The position numbers were made by a program, and so were the translations under genes. Positions 49,801-59,513 of a stretch of DNA of 64,000 bases are shown in pieces. This stretch comes from Cognatitamlana sp035818475 (GTDB lineage Bacteria; Bacteroidota; Bacteroidia; Flavobacteriales; Flavobacteriaceae), in assembly GCF_035818475.1 (NCBI RefSeq), contig NZ_JAYMGV010000001.1, forward strand, positions 2,666,001 to 2,730,000. The letters run 5' to 3'. A model generated the notes under the pieces. That model was not told the origin of the DNA, did not search any database, and was given only the letters and a program-made list of their open reading frames with translations. How positions within the stretch are numbered: the stretch's first letter is position 1; each line of letters begins with the position of its first letter.

Positions 49801-51693
49801 ATGAATAAAAGAATTTTGGCCGTTTTTTTTACGGGAATGTTATTAGCTGGTTGTAGCTCTACAAAAGGCACTAAAAATGATTTAGCAGTAAACTCACCAA
49901 TTGAAACTTCAATAAACCTGGTAGATATTGATGAAGATAGAGTTCCGGTTACCATTAACCCCGGGCGTTTTACAGCCCCAACAGTAACCTATAGATTGCC
50001 AAAAGTAATTCAAGGAACGTATTCTGTTAGTGATTTTGGTAAGTATATAGATGACTTTAAGGCTCTTGACTACCAAGGGAATGAAATGACAGTGAATAAG
50101 ATTGATACCAATAGCTGGACAATTTCAAATGCCAAAGAATTAGATAAAATTATTTATCTGGTTAATGATACTTATGATATTGAAAAAGCGGGGGGTATTG
50201 GAAAAGATACGCCATTTTCGCCTTCAGGTACCAATATAGATCCCAATAATTATGTCCTGAATTTGCATGGCTTTATTGGTTATTTTGATTCTTTAAAAAA
50301 CAACCAATATAAATTGGATATAACGGCACCTGCTGATTTTGTACGTTCTTCAGCTTTGCAAACGGTTGATACAAAAACCAGTGAAGATGGGAAATATATA
50401 ACAACAAGTTATTATGCACCCAGATACTTTGATATTACTGATAACCCTATGATGTATGGGGATTTGGATGTAGAAGAGTTTCAGGTTGGAGACATAAAAA
50501 TTGTATTGAGTGTATATTCTCCAAACAAAATACATTCTGCAAAGTCTCTTAAAGAAACCGTTTTTACCATGATGGAAGCCCAAAAAGCTTATTTGGGGGA
50601 TATTAATGCTACGCCAAGGTATGATATTTATTTATACCTGTCAGAAGGAAAGGAAGACTCTCCAAAGGGGTTTGGAGCTTTAGAGCATCATACCTCTACC
50701 GTGGTGGTTTTTCCTGAGTCTATGCCGGCTGATGCTTTGGCCAGTAGTATGATAGATGTGGTTTCTCACGAGTTTTTTCATATAGTAACACCATTAAGTG
50801 TACACTCAGAGGATATTCATTATTTTGATTATAATAACCCAACATTCTCAAAACATTTATGGATGTATGAAGGGGTTACCGAATATTTTGCAACCTTATT
50901 CCAGGTAGATAGAGGCTTAGTAGAGGAATCTGAATTCTATAATAAAATAATGGAAAAAATAGGAGGTTCAAAGCGTATGAATGATGCTATGAGTTTTACT
51001 ATTATGAGTGAAAATGTATTAAAGGACCCCTATAAAGATCAGTACTTGAATGTTTACCAAAAAGGGGCATTGATTGGTATGTGTATAGATATTTTGATGC
51101 GTGAAGAGAGTAATGGACATAGAGGCATTTTATCTTTAATGAAAGAATTGTCCAATAAATATGGAAAAAATAAACCTTTTGAAGACGATAAATTGATAGA
51201 TGAAATTGTAGCTATGACTTACCCGTCTTTGGGAGAGTTTTTCAATACACATGTTATTGGTGATATACCAATTGATTACAATAAATTTTTTGAGAAAGTA
51301 GGTTTAGAAATTGGAGAGGGTAAGGTAGAAACTAATTACATTTTAATGAATGGCGCTCCTATAGTTAGTGGTGACCCACAAAAGGGAACCATCTTTTTTA
51401 CCGATAAAGTTTTGGAAAATAGTTTTTGGGAAGAACAAGGGGCGCAACCTAACGATGTTATAAAGACTATTGACGGAACCGATTTAACTATGGTGAATGC
51501 AAATACATTGTTGCAACAGGTCTTTAGTTGGAAACCAGGGAAAGACATTGAAGTTAAGCTGGACAGGAATGGAGAAGAGGTTGTGATAAAAACTACAACA
51601 ACAAAAACATATACTATTGGTAACGGAATAATGGAAAAGGCTGATGCTACAGATGCTCAAAAAGCATTACGTGAAGCCTGGTTAAGAGGTTAA
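49801..51693 (+). CDS. M61 family metallopeptidase (glycyl aminopeptidase-like) lipoprotein
   Basis: 630 residues from the ATG at 49801, chosen because MNKRILAVFFTGMLLAGCSS forms a proper lipoprotein signal; an ATG at 49780 would add seven residues in front. The peptidase domain has the zinc motif HEFFH (VVSHEFFHIVTP) with the second ligand Glu in MYEGVTEYFATLF. A C-terminal PDZ domain (about 540-610) follows. Such enzymes are surface or periplasmic aminopeptidases. A weak -7-like box lies at about 49762-49769. The following terminator ends the transcript. Confidence 0.92.
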   Translation: MNKRILAVFFTGMLLAGCSSTKGTKNDLAVNSPIETSINLVDIDEDRVPVTINPGRFTAPTVTYRLPKVIQGTYSVSDFGKYIDDFKALDYQGNEMTVNKIDTNSWTISNAKELDKIIYLVNDTYDIEKAGGIGKDTPFSPSGTNIDPNNYVLNLHGFIGYFDSLKNNQYKLDITAPADFVRSSALQTVDTKTSEDGKYITTSYYAPRYFDITDNPMMYGDLDVEEFQVGDIKIVLSVYSPNKIHSAKSLKETVFTMMEAQKAYLGDINATPRYDIYLYLSEGKEDSPKGFGALEHHTSTVVVFPESMPADALASSMIDVVSHEFFHIVTPLSVHSEDIHYFDYNNPTFSKHLWMYEGVTEYFATLFQVDRGLVEESEFYNKIMEKIGGSKRMNDAMSFTIMSENVLKDPYKDQYLNVYQKGALIGMCIDILMREESNGHRGILSLMKELSNKYGKNKPFEDDKLIDEIVAMTYPSLGEFFNTHVIGDIPIDYNKFFEKVGLEIGEGKVETNYILMNGAPIVSGDPQKGTIFFTDKVLENSFWEEQGAQPNDVIKTIDGTDLTMVNANTLLQQVFSWKPGKDIEVKLDRNGEEVVIKTTTTKTYTIGNGIMEKADATDAQKALREAWLRG

Positions 51694-51723
51694 CGGTTTT
51701 TAGAATTACGGATTTTTAAGATT

Positions 51724-51761
51724 AAACGATTGATAAACTACCGGTTTATCAATCGTTTTTT
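51724..51761 (+). terminator. Intrinsic terminator of the M61 gene
   Basis: AAACGATTGATAAAC pairs with GTTTATCAATCGTTT around a 5-nt loop, followed by T residues. 30 nt after the stop codon. Confidence 0.88.
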
Positions 51762-51918
51762 ATTATGGTATATCTTTTCTTGAATAACCTTGTCTCGGTA
51801 ACTTTAAGAGTGTTAATACTTATGCTTAGTAACAGTGTATTGAGTTCAGCTTTAAAAAAACACTGTTCAATACTACCATACTTTCAGCAAGTAGTATATT
51901 GAAAAAGAATTAAGGCTC
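51762..51918. other. Intergenic stretch with interleaved inverted repeats
   Basis: Between the M61 terminator and the S10 stop. AACAGTG/CACTGTT and GTATTGA/TCAATAC (about 51830-51885) are interleaved, and CAATACTACC is repeated in imperfect inverted form near 51900 (AGTAGTATATTG). It may end the S10 transcript on the minus strand (a run of A residues on the plus strand gives a T run), or it is a decayed repeat. No open reading frame is seen. Confidence 0.35.
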
Positions 51919-53415
51919 TTATTCTTTCAAATATTTGGCAGCTTTTCCCTGACTTAATGAGTTATTGATGAATTCGCGTAAATCATCATTAGCAGAAATT
52001 AAATCATCATGCCTTAAATACATCATATGCCCACTTCTATAGCCTTTAAAAGTAAAACGATCTTTCATTTTTCCACTGGGATCTACTTGCCACATGGTAT
52101 ATTTAGCACCAAAATAAGTAGTGGCGCCGTCATAATACCCAGACTGTATTAATACTTTTAAATAAGGGTTTTGTGCCATGGCTTGTCTTAATCCGTCCCG
52201 AGTATTGTCATTTCTTCTATCCCAAGGGTGAACATCACCAAACATATTGTACTTCACATCTGTTTTAAAGTTCAAATGTTTTTTTATGTAATAATTAATA
52301 GCAGGAGTAAAAGAATGTAACCAGGAGGTGAGCTCCGGATTAAAATCAGGTTTGCTTCCTGATTCGCTTTTGTCAATACCTAAATATCTTGAGTCTAAAC
52401 GGCCAATAGTATGTCCGGTTTTATCCCGTAATAATTCTTTCCAAAAGAATGCTGTTGGAATGTTTAAGTTATTTTGTAAAATAGTTTTTTTGCTAAGCCC
52501 CGAATAATAGGCCATTTTACCAGCAACATTCTGCTTTTCATTTTCTGGAATAAACCCACCCTGAGCAATAGCCGGCATAACTGTTTTAATAGTGTAATCT
52601 TCAACTTCAGGTAAAATGTCTAATAGATCTTTCTCCTGTAAATCTGGAGGCAATGCTTTTTGATACCATGCAGCGGCAGTGAAGTAAGGTAAATTTAATG
52701 CAGAATATACGGGTTGACTGGTACTGTATAGTTTGTAATCGGCTGGAGATACCAAAATCACACCGTTCAAATACATCCACTGTTTGTTTTGTAATTCATT
52801 TGCCAGTCCCATAACACGGGTACCTCCGTAGCTTTCTCCTATGATGTATTTTGGAGATTCCCATCTGTCTTTCCTGGAAACAAAGGTATTTATCCATTCA
52901 GCTAAATATTTAATATCAGCATTAATTCCAAAAAAGGTTTCACGCTTTGGTAACTCTCCTTCTTTATTAGGAATCATTCTTGAATATCCTGTGTTTACAG
53001 GGTTTACATAAACAATATCTGCTACATCAAGAATAGAGTTGGGATTGTCCTTAACCCCGTAAGGTTGGATCGGGTAGCCCTCATTATCTATCTTTAGTAC
53101 TTTGGGGCCCGTATATGCAATGTGCATCCATACTGATGCAGAACCCGGGCCACCGTTAAATGAAATGACTAACGGTCTATCAGCTTTATTCTTAATATTA
53201 CTGCGTTCATAATAGGTATAAAATAAAGTGGCTATAGGCGCTCCCTTTTTATTCCAAACAGGTTGTGTTCCTGTGGTTGCAGTATATGATATAGCTTTAT
53301 TTTTAATAGTAGCACTGTGGCTGGTAACAATCACAGTGTCTGTTGGAATTTTTAAGTTTTGAGAAAAAACAAAAATGGAGGTAAGAGAGAATGCTAAAAT
53401 TAAACAGTTTTTCAT
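51919..53415 (-). CDS. S10 family serine carboxypeptidase
   Basis: 498 residues. Signal peptide MKNCLILAFSLTSIFVFSQ, so the start is the ATG at 53415 rather than a TTG upstream. Nucleophile Ser in YIIGESYGGTRVMG, with the FNGGPGSASVW oxyanion segment, and Asp/His near the C-terminus (SGYYDGATTYFG and YRSGHMMYLRHD). S10 enzymes remove C-terminal residues at acidic pH; bacterial members are often exported. The TIGR02757 gene precedes it on the same strand. Confidence 0.92.
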   Translation of the reverse strand: MKNCLILAFSLTSIFVFSQNLKIPTDTVIVTSHSATIKNKAISYTATTGTQPVWNKKGAPIATLFYTYYERSNIKNKADRPLVISFNGGPGSASVWMHIAYTGPKVLKIDNEGYPIQPYGVKDNPNSILDVADIVYVNPVNTGYSRMIPNKEGELPKRETFFGINADIKYLAEWINTFVSRKDRWESPKYIIGESYGGTRVMGLANELQNKQWMYLNGVILVSPADYKLYSTSQPVYSALNLPYFTAAAWYQKALPPDLQEKDLLDILPEVEDYTIKTVMPAIAQGGFIPENEKQNVAGKMAYYSGLSKKTILQNNLNIPTAFFWKELLRDKTGHTIGRLDSRYLGIDKSESGSKPDFNPELTSWLHSFTPAINYYIKKHLNFKTDVKYNMFGDVHPWDRRNDNTRDGLRQAMAQNPYLKVLIQSGYYDGATTYFGAKYTMWQVDPSGKMKDRFTFKGYRSGHMMYLRHDDLISANDDLREFINNSLSQGKAAKYLKE

Positions 53416-53465
53416 ATTTATTTGATGTATTTTTTTCAATGATTTAAAGATAAAGAAAACAAATG

Positions 53466-54230
53466 TTAAAACCCTTCAAAAACGCCTAAACCAAACAATG
53501 CAAAATCATATTTAACTGGGTCATTTGGGTCGAGACTTCCTAAGGCCTTATCTAGTTCAGATAAAGCTTTAGCATCATTTTGTTTGCGTTTCAGTAAACC
53601 TAATTTTCTTGCCACATTGCCTGAATGCACATCTAATGGACATGAAAGCTGATTGGGTTTAAGGCTTTTCCAAATGCCAAAATCAACACCGGCATGGTCT
53701 TGTCTTACCATCCAGCGCAAAAACATATTAATGCGTTTTGCTGCTGAGTTTTTCAGAGGATCACTAATATGTTTTTGAGTACGTTGTAAATGTGCAACTT
53801 CAAAGAAAACAGATTTGAATTTGGAAATAGCTGTTTGAAGCGAGTCTTTATGAGCATATTTAGCAAAAACAGATTCAAGCCCATTGTAATTTGTGTAAAT
53901 GTGCTGTAATGATTTGACAAATTGTATGCAATCATGACCATTAAACGTACGGTGCACAAAAGGGGCTAATTTATCCAGGTCGGATGCTTTGTGGTTAATT
54001 ATAAAGTCGTAGGGGGAATCATCAAGTAAATGCATTAATTTATGAGCATTATTAATAATACTTTTTCTATTCCCCCAGGCAATGGTTGCCGTTAAAAAGC
54101 CAGCAATTTCTATATCCTCTTTTTTATTAAATCTATGAGGTATTTGTATTGGGTCGCTTTGAATAAATTTTGGGTTATTGTATTGAATAACCTTAGTATC
54201 CAGAAATTCCTTTAATTCGGTTTGGTCCAA
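53466..54230 (-). CDS. TIGR02757 (DUF2400) family protein
   Basis: 254 residues, soluble. IPHRFNKKEDIEIAGFLTATIAWGNRKSIINNAHKLM (read in parts: EDIEIAGFLTATIAWGNRKS) and FLRWMVRQDHAGVDFGIWK are hallmark blocks. Helix-hairpin-helix-like segments suggest a nucleic acid role but none is proven. The start is TTG, the only in-frame option near the expected N-terminus. It lies 50 nt before the S10 gene. Confidence 0.85.
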   Translation of the reverse strand: MDQTELKEFLDTKVIQYNNPKFIQSDPIQIPHRFNKKEDIEIAGFLTATIAWGNRKSIINNAHKLMHLLDDSPYDFIINHKASDLDKLAPFVHRTFNGHDCIQFVKSLQHIYTNYNGLESVFAKYAHKDSLQTAISKFKSVFFEVAHLQRTQKHISDPLKNSAAKRINMFLRWMVRQDHAGVDFGIWKSLKPNQLSCPLDVHSGNVARKLGLLKRKQNDAKALSELDKALGSLDPNDPVKYDFALFGLGVFEGF

Positions 54231-54430
54231 AAGATTTGTGCTATAAAAAGTTTATGTAAAAATACTAATTATCATCTGTTTTAAATTGTATTAATTATAC
54301 CAAATCTTAACTAGACAACAAATAAAAACATCGATGAATGGTTAAAAATAACGCTGAAAAGTAAAAAATGCTATAAAAATGACTTGGAATTATAATGAAA
54401 ACTGTTATTTAGTAAATAAAAACATTTTTT

Positions 54431-55231
54431 ATGAAAAAAATTATAGCCCCAATTTTTGCTCTTTTTATGCTAGCATGTCAAGATAACGATGCTAAAGTCT
54501 ATGAAGAACCTACAGCAGAAATAGAAACCTTAAACGAATATGCATTAGCCAATCAAATTTTTCAGGATATTGGAAACAATGGCGGAGATGCCATTTTAAA
54601 TGCTGAAAATTCAACAATTGCAAAAACAAGTGATTCTAAAAGTGGACCTGTTATAACGGTTGAACCATTTGATCTTTCTACATTTCCAAAAACGACAACA
54701 GTAGATTTTAAAGATGGAACACTTTGTAAAGACGGTATAACACGTAGTGGGATAATTACTATAGTTTCTACAGGTTGGTACAGGCAAGAAGAAAGTGAGC
54801 ATACCACTACATTTGATGATTATTATCACGAAGATTATAAAGTTGAAGGGACGCACCTTGTTAGGAATTTAGGAACAGATCAAGACAATAATCCACGTTA
54901 TAGTGTCACTATAAATAATGGAAAGATTAGTGCCAATAATGGTGCTGCTATTAATTATACTGAAGATTCATTCAGAACATGGATAGCCGGTTCAGATACG
55001 CCATTAAACATCTGGGACGATGAGTATTTATTAGAAGGCGAGCAGTCTGGAATAAGCTCTAAAGGAATAGGGTATGCATTGACTATTGAAGAGCCATTAC
55101 ATTTTGTATTGTTGCCAAGGAACATCAAATCTGGTATTCTTGATTTAGATATTGGTGAAGTTAATGACATAAAATTGAATTATAATAATTCAACAGTAAC
55201 TATTCTGGGTGTAACTTATATTTGGAATTAA
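54431..55231 (+). CDS. Hypothetical lipoprotein of a Bacteroidota-specific family
   Basis: 266 residues. Lipoprotein signal with lipobox LFMLACQDN. No recognised domain. FKDGTLCKDGITRSGIITIVSTGWYR is a repeated pattern of related proteins that I recall from flavobacteria (quoted in part: CKDGITRSGIITIVSTG), and the C-terminal half is beta-rich with an YIWN end. Probably an outer-membrane-attached surface protein of unknown role. It is between the TIGR02757 and regulator genes with its own terminator. Confidence 0.8.
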   Translation: MKKIIAPIFALFMLACQDNDAKVYEEPTAEIETLNEYALANQIFQDIGNNGGDAILNAENSTIAKTSDSKSGPVITVEPFDLSTFPKTTTVDFKDGTLCKDGITRSGIITIVSTGWYRQEESEHTTTFDDYYHEDYKVEGTHLVRNLGTDQDNNPRYSVTINNGKISANNGAAINYTEDSFRTWIAGSDTPLNIWDDEYLLEGEQSGISSKGIGYALTIEEPLHFVLLPRNIKSGILDLDIGEVNDIKLNYNNSTVTILGVTYIWN

Positions 55232-55254
55232 TAAACATTATTAAAAAATCATAC

Positions 55255-55280
55255 AAAAGCTATTCTCTGAATAGCTTTTT
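55255..55280 (+). terminator. Intrinsic terminator
   Basis: AAAAGCTATTC pairs with GAATAGCTTTT around TCT, followed by T. It ends the lipoprotein transcript 23 nt after the stop. Confidence 0.85.
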
Positions 55281-55324
55281 GTGTTTTTAGTACTTAGCAC
55301 AAAAACCAATGAGAGGTATACTTA

Positions 55325-56545
55325 TTATTTATTATCATCAAATATCACTTGTTTTACATTCATACTTGTACGGTCTTTTCCGCTGACATCAAATAAGGCT
55401 ATAAACTCGTCTCCGTTTTTTAAATATTCTTCATTAAAACTTGAAATAGAGTCTGTGTCAGTAAAATATTCAATAGCTGCTGTGGCACCAAAACCATGAT
55501 TTGAGAAAAACATAAAATTAGTAGTATCATTATCTCCATGAAGTTTAGCAACTAAGACATGCTCATGACTATGTCCATTAGATTTTAACGTTACTATGGT
55601 ATCAATACCTTTTTTAGCATCTTTATAAACCACATTTCTCCCTTCATTATAAGATGCATTTCTTCCGTCAAAATATTCAATATCATCATCATGTTCCGGC
55701 GTTTTATTTTGATCTATTAATTTAATGCGTTTTGATTTTAAATTAAAAAAATCAACAAAAGCATTGTCGTACCTTAAAGGGCCCAGGTAAATTGAGTTTT
55801 GCTCTTTTAGTTGTTGTAAAGTTAGGTTGTGGAACTTATGAATTTTAAATTCCTTCTGATGTTTTTGAAAATGCCTGGATAAATTATTAACGGAATAGGC
55901 ACTTAGAAAATTAACGTAAACATTTCTCCCGGGAGCGTAATCCTCCATTAATTTTGGATGTTTTTCTACTTCTTTATAAAACTCGGCAGCAGAGTTTATC
56001 TCATAGTCTCTATGCCACCCAATCTTGTTAAATAAAGTAGGACCATAGTACCCAAAAATATCATATAAATACAACGTGGTTTCTTTGTTATTTTTAAAAA
56101 AAGTGTGCCATACAGGATCCTTATAGCTTAGTTTTGCATAGGCATAAAGCCCTATAACCAGTAAAGCTAGAATGGAGGAATATATATAGAGTTTTTTCTT
56201 TAAGGAATATTTAGGTTTGAGTTTTTGTTTTTTATGAAAACTTACTCCATATTGGCCTCGTTTTATTTCAATAAATATGTCATCCTCAACGCCTTCACCT
56301 TCAAAATATTTTTTGAGTTTATTTCTTAAGTGGTAAATATTGACTCTTACTGTAGCTTCACTTTTTTCAGGTTCATATTGAGAACCAAATAATTCAATTC
56401 CAATGTCTGTAGCATTTAAGTTTTTATTATTAATTGAAGATTCAATTAAATATTTCAACAAAACATTACTTGTGGTTGACTTAGAAAACGTTTTGCTATT
56501 CAATAATAGGTCTAAAACTCTAAGTTTATCAGCTTCTGAAATCAT
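55325..56545 (-). CDS. Membrane-anchored winged-helix regulator (ToxR/CadC-like architecture)
   Basis: 406 residues. N-terminal cytoplasmic winged-helix-like DNA-binding region at about 1-105 (EKSEATVRVNIYHLRNKLKKYF recognition helix in part, wing ending GQYGVSF), a single transmembrane helix at about 119-138, and a periplasmic domain of about 265 residues with no recognised family. Such one-component regulators sense a periplasmic signal directly. It is divergent from a DUF1080-Gfo/Idh/MocA pair, whose promoter region holds direct repeats at 56623-56653. Likely regulator of that pair (inference). Confidence 0.8.
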   Translation of the reverse strand: MISEADKLRVLDLLLNSKTFSKSTTSNVLLKYLIESSINNKNLNATDIGIELFGSQYEPEKSEATVRVNIYHLRNKLKKYFEGEGVEDDIFIEIKRGQYGVSFHKKQKLKPKYSLKKKLYIYSSILALLVIGLYAYAKLSYKDPVWHTFFKNNKETTLYLYDIFGYYGPTLFNKIGWHRDYEINSAAEFYKEVEKHPKLMEDYAPGRNVYVNFLSAYSVNNLSRHFQKHQKEFKIHKFHNLTLQQLKEQNSIYLGPLRYDNAFVDFFNLKSKRIKLIDQNKTPEHDDDIEYFDGRNASYNEGRNVVYKDAKKGIDTIVTLKSNGHSHEHVLVAKLHGDNDTTNFMFFSNHGFGATAAIEYFTDTDSISSFNEEYLKNGDEFIALFDVSGKDRTSMNVKQVIFDDNK

Positions 56546-56622
56546 TTAGATTTGAATTTGCACGGTAAAGAAAAGAAAAAATATCAACAAAAACGAATAC
56601 CTGTATCTTATCTGTTTTTAAC

Positions 56623-56684
56623 CGTTAAAACAACCATTAAAGGACGTTAAAAGTTTAAAAAGGATTTCTGTTTTGTTAAATTTG
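56623..56684 (+). promoter_or_regulatory. Repeated TTAAA boxes and promoter box of the DUF1080 gene
   Basis: Three related blocks, CCGTTAAAA (56622-56630), CCATTAAAG (56634-56642) and ACGTTAAAA (56644-56652), have their TTAAA cores at 12 and 10 bp. The TAnnTTTG box TAAATTTG follows at 56677-56684, 73 nt before the ATG. The repeats lie where a winged-helix activator of the ToxR/OmpR type would bind. Confidence 0.45.
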
Positions 56685-56757
56685 AGAAGTTGTTGTCTTG
56701 TAATTCAAGCAGCACTATAATAACCAGACTAAGTAATTCTAAATGATAAATTAAACT

Positions 56758-58134
56758 ATGAAGAAAAGTGTTTTAAGCGTATTGACTTTTTTTGTCCTGG
56801 CGCTAATGCTAAGTGCTCAGGGAAAAACCATTCAGTTATTTAATGGTAAGAACCTAAAAGGTTGGGAAGTATTAAACGGTACTGCTGAATATAAGGTGGT
56901 TGATAATGAAATTGTAGGAACCTCAAAGATGGGAACACCAAATACATTTCTTGCAACGAAAAAAGAGTATACCAATTTTATTCTGGAATATGAAATATTT
57001 TTGGGGAGGGGTTTGAATTCTGGCGTTCAGATTAGAAGCCATAGTACTCCTGAATATCATAACGGACGTGTTCATGGATTGCAAGTTGAAGCAGATGATT
57101 CCCCCAGAAAGTGGTTTGGAGGGCTATACGATGAAGCCAGAAAAGGGTGGCGATACCCACTGGAATATAACCCCAAAGTAAAAACAGCCTATAAGCAAGG
57201 TCAATGGAATAAGATAAAAGTTATTGCTTCCGGTAACCGGATTGCGACTTGGGTAAACGGGATTAATTGTACCAATCTGTATGAGGAAAGTGTTGAAACA
57301 GGCTTTATTGGGTTGCAAGTTCATGGTATAGGAAAAAGCAAAGATAAAGCTGGTAAAACCATTAAATGGCGAAATATTGAACTTACAGAGGTTCCGGATG
57401 ATTATGAATTTAAGACCACGGCACCTGCAATTAATTATGCGTTGAATACTTTATCGCAGGAAGAGCAAGCAAACGGTTGGAAATTACTTTGGGATGGAAC
57501 AACAACAAAAGGTTGGCGCGGTGCTAAGCGTGATGATTTCCCGGATAAAGGTTGGAGTGTCAAGGATGGTATTTTAACAGTGCATGCTTCCGGTGGGGGA
57601 GAATCAGAACATGGAGGGGATATTGTTACCACTAAGCCTTTTAGGAATTTCATTTTAGAAGTAGATTTTAAATTTACAGAAGGAGCCAATAGCGGTATTA
57701 AGTATTTTGTAGATACAAATTTAAATAAGGGGACAGGATCAGCTATAGGTTGTGAATTTCAAATTTTAGATGATAAAAACCATAAGGATGCCAAAAAAGG
57801 GGTTGATGGTAATCGTACATTATCATCACTTTATGATTTGATCAGAGGAGACGCCCAGGAATATATTCCGTCTTTGTACACCAAAAAATATGTAAATAAA
57901 GGCGGATGGAACAGAGCTCGTATAGTGGTTAACGGTCAAAAGGTGCAACATTTTTTAAATGGTTGTAAAATGGTTGAATATGTAAGAGGGACACAACAAT
58001 GGAGAGCTTTGGTTAAATATAGTAAATATAAGGATTGGCCAAATTTTGGTGAAGCAGAAGAAGGACTGATACTCTTGCAGGATCACGGCGATGAGGTACA
58101 TTTTAAAAACATTAAAATTAAAGAGCTGGACTAA
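56758..58134 (+). CDS. Tandem DUF1080 (3-keto-disaccharide hydrolase-like) exported protein
   Basis: 458 residues. Signal peptide ends MLSAQG. Two DUF1080 domains in tandem: about 22-215 (LFNGKNLKGWEVLNG) and about 237-457 (LLWDGTTTKGWRGAKRDDFP), each a concanavalin-like beta sandwich. The family includes the 3-keto-glycoside hydrolases or lyases that act after oxidation of sugar C3. Most DUF1080 proteins have one domain; two is a less common form. It is followed 23 nt later by a Gfo/Idh/MocA oxidoreductase, which could supply the 3-keto substrate. Confidence 0.88.
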   Translation: MKKSVLSVLTFFVLALMLSAQGKTIQLFNGKNLKGWEVLNGTAEYKVVDNEIVGTSKMGTPNTFLATKKEYTNFILEYEIFLGRGLNSGVQIRSHSTPEYHNGRVHGLQVEADDSPRKWFGGLYDEARKGWRYPLEYNPKVKTAYKQGQWNKIKVIASGNRIATWVNGINCTNLYEESVETGFIGLQVHGIGKSKDKAGKTIKWRNIELTEVPDDYEFKTTAPAINYALNTLSQEEQANGWKLLWDGTTTKGWRGAKRDDFPDKGWSVKDGILTVHASGGGESEHGGDIVTTKPFRNFILEVDFKFTEGANSGIKYFVDTNLNKGTGSAIGCEFQILDDKNHKDAKKGVDGNRTLSSLYDLIRGDAQEYIPSLYTKKYVNKGGWNRARIVVNGQKVQHFLNGCKMVEYVRGTQQWRALVKYSKYKDWPNFGEAEEGLILLQDHGDEVHFKNIKIKELD

Positions 58135-58157
58135 CCACTAACTAAAAAAATATTAAA

Positions 58158-59489
58158 ATGACAACACGTAGAAATTTTATAAAAAGTACAGCAATGGGAG
58201 CTGCCGGAGTTACTTTATTGACATCAGCCAATTCTTATGCAAGCATACTGGGAGCCAATGACAATGTTAACTTTGCAATTATAGGTTGTGGGGGGCGCGC
58301 TCACGGATTGGCAAAAGCTATAGGGACATCAAAACAGGGCAAAATAGTTGCCGTTTGTGATGTAGATGCTAATCGTTTAAGTAAATTCAAAGCGTATTGT
58401 AAAAAGGAAATTGGAAACAGTCCAAAAACGGAGAGCGATTTTAGAAAGCTATTAGAAGATAAAAATATTAACGCTATAGTTGTAGCTACACCAGAGCATT
58501 GGCATGCTCCAATGGCTATTATGGGCATGCAGGCTGGTAAACATGTGTATGTTGAAAAACCATGTAGTCACAATCCGCATGAAAATGAACTGTTGGTAGA
58601 CGTTCAAAGAAAGTACGGAAAGGTTTGCCAAATGGGTAATCAGCAGCGCTCTTCCAGAACATCAGCTCAGGCAATTAAAGATATAAGAGAAGGTATAATA
58701 GGAGATGTTTATGCAGCAAAAGCGGTATATACCAATGACAGAAAAAGCATTGGTGTTGGTAAAGAAGTCCCTGTGCCAGAATATCTTGATTGGGACTTGT
58801 GGCAGGGGCCTGCCCCAAGAGAAGCTTACAGGGACAATGTACACCCTTATAACTGGCACTGGTTCAGGGCTTGGGGAACGGGCGAAATTCACAATAATGG
58901 TACGCATGAAATTGATATTTGCCGTTGGGCTTTAGGTGTAGATTATCCATCACGGGTTGTATCTGCAGGAGGAAGGCTGCATTATAAAGATGATTGGGAA
59001 TTTTTTGATACGCAGATGGTGAGTTATGAGTTTGAAGGTGGTAAGACATTAACCTGGGATGGAAGAAGTTGTAATGCTTTTAAATCTATAGGAGGAAGGG
59101 GTGCTCTTATTCATGGAACAGAAGGGAGTATACATTTAGATAGATCTAAATATGTGCTTTATGATTTAAAGGGGAAAGAGTTAAAAAGAGAATTTGAAAA
59201 CCAAAAAAAGGAGTCTAAAGCTAATAAAACATCAGATACTGTAGGTTTTGACGGCTTGACTGTGAAGCATATGCAGAACTTTATAGATGCTATTTTAGAA
59301 GGTACCAAGCTGAATTCTCCAATTACAGAGGCCGCTATTTCTACACAGCTATGCCATTTGGGTAATATAGCTCAAGATCTAAAGGAAAGTTTAAATGTAG
59401 ATGCAAAAACAGGCCGTGTTTTAAATAATAAAGGCGCTGAAATGTTATGGAAACGAGATTATGAAAAAGGGTGGGAGCCTAAATTGTAA
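58158..59489 (+). CDS. Gfo/Idh/MocA family oxidoreductase with Tat signal
   Basis: 443 residues. A twin-arginine-like signal, TTRRNFIKSTAMGAAG, is followed by the NAD(P)-binding Rossmann domain (FAIIGCGGRAHGLAKAI) and the family motif YVEKPCSHNPHENE with its catalytic Lys. C-terminal alpha/beta domain as usual. Members oxidise sugar alcohols or sugars at C3; a Tat signal implies export with cofactor bound. Context with DUF1080 suggests periplasmic breakdown of glycosides by 3-keto chemistry (family-based inference). Confidence 0.9.
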   Translation: MTTRRNFIKSTAMGAAGVTLLTSANSYASILGANDNVNFAIIGCGGRAHGLAKAIGTSKQGKIVAVCDVDANRLSKFKAYCKKEIGNSPKTESDFRKLLEDKNINAIVVATPEHWHAPMAIMGMQAGKHVYVEKPCSHNPHENELLVDVQRKYGKVCQMGNQQRSSRTSAQAIKDIREGIIGDVYAAKAVYTNDRKSIGVGKEVPVPEYLDWDLWQGPAPREAYRDNVHPYNWHWFRAWGTGEIHNNGTHEIDICRWALGVDYPSRVVSAGGRLHYKDDWEFFDTQMVSYEFEGGKTLTWDGRSCNAFKSIGGRGALIHGTEGSIHLDRSKYVLYDLKGKELKREFENQKKESKANKTSDTVGFDGLTVKHMQNFIDAILEGTKLNSPITEAAISTQLCHLGNIAQDLKESLNVDAKTGRVLNNKGAEMLWKRDYEKGWEPKL

Positions 59490-59513
59490 TTGATTTTTAA
59501 TTTTGAAGAAGCC

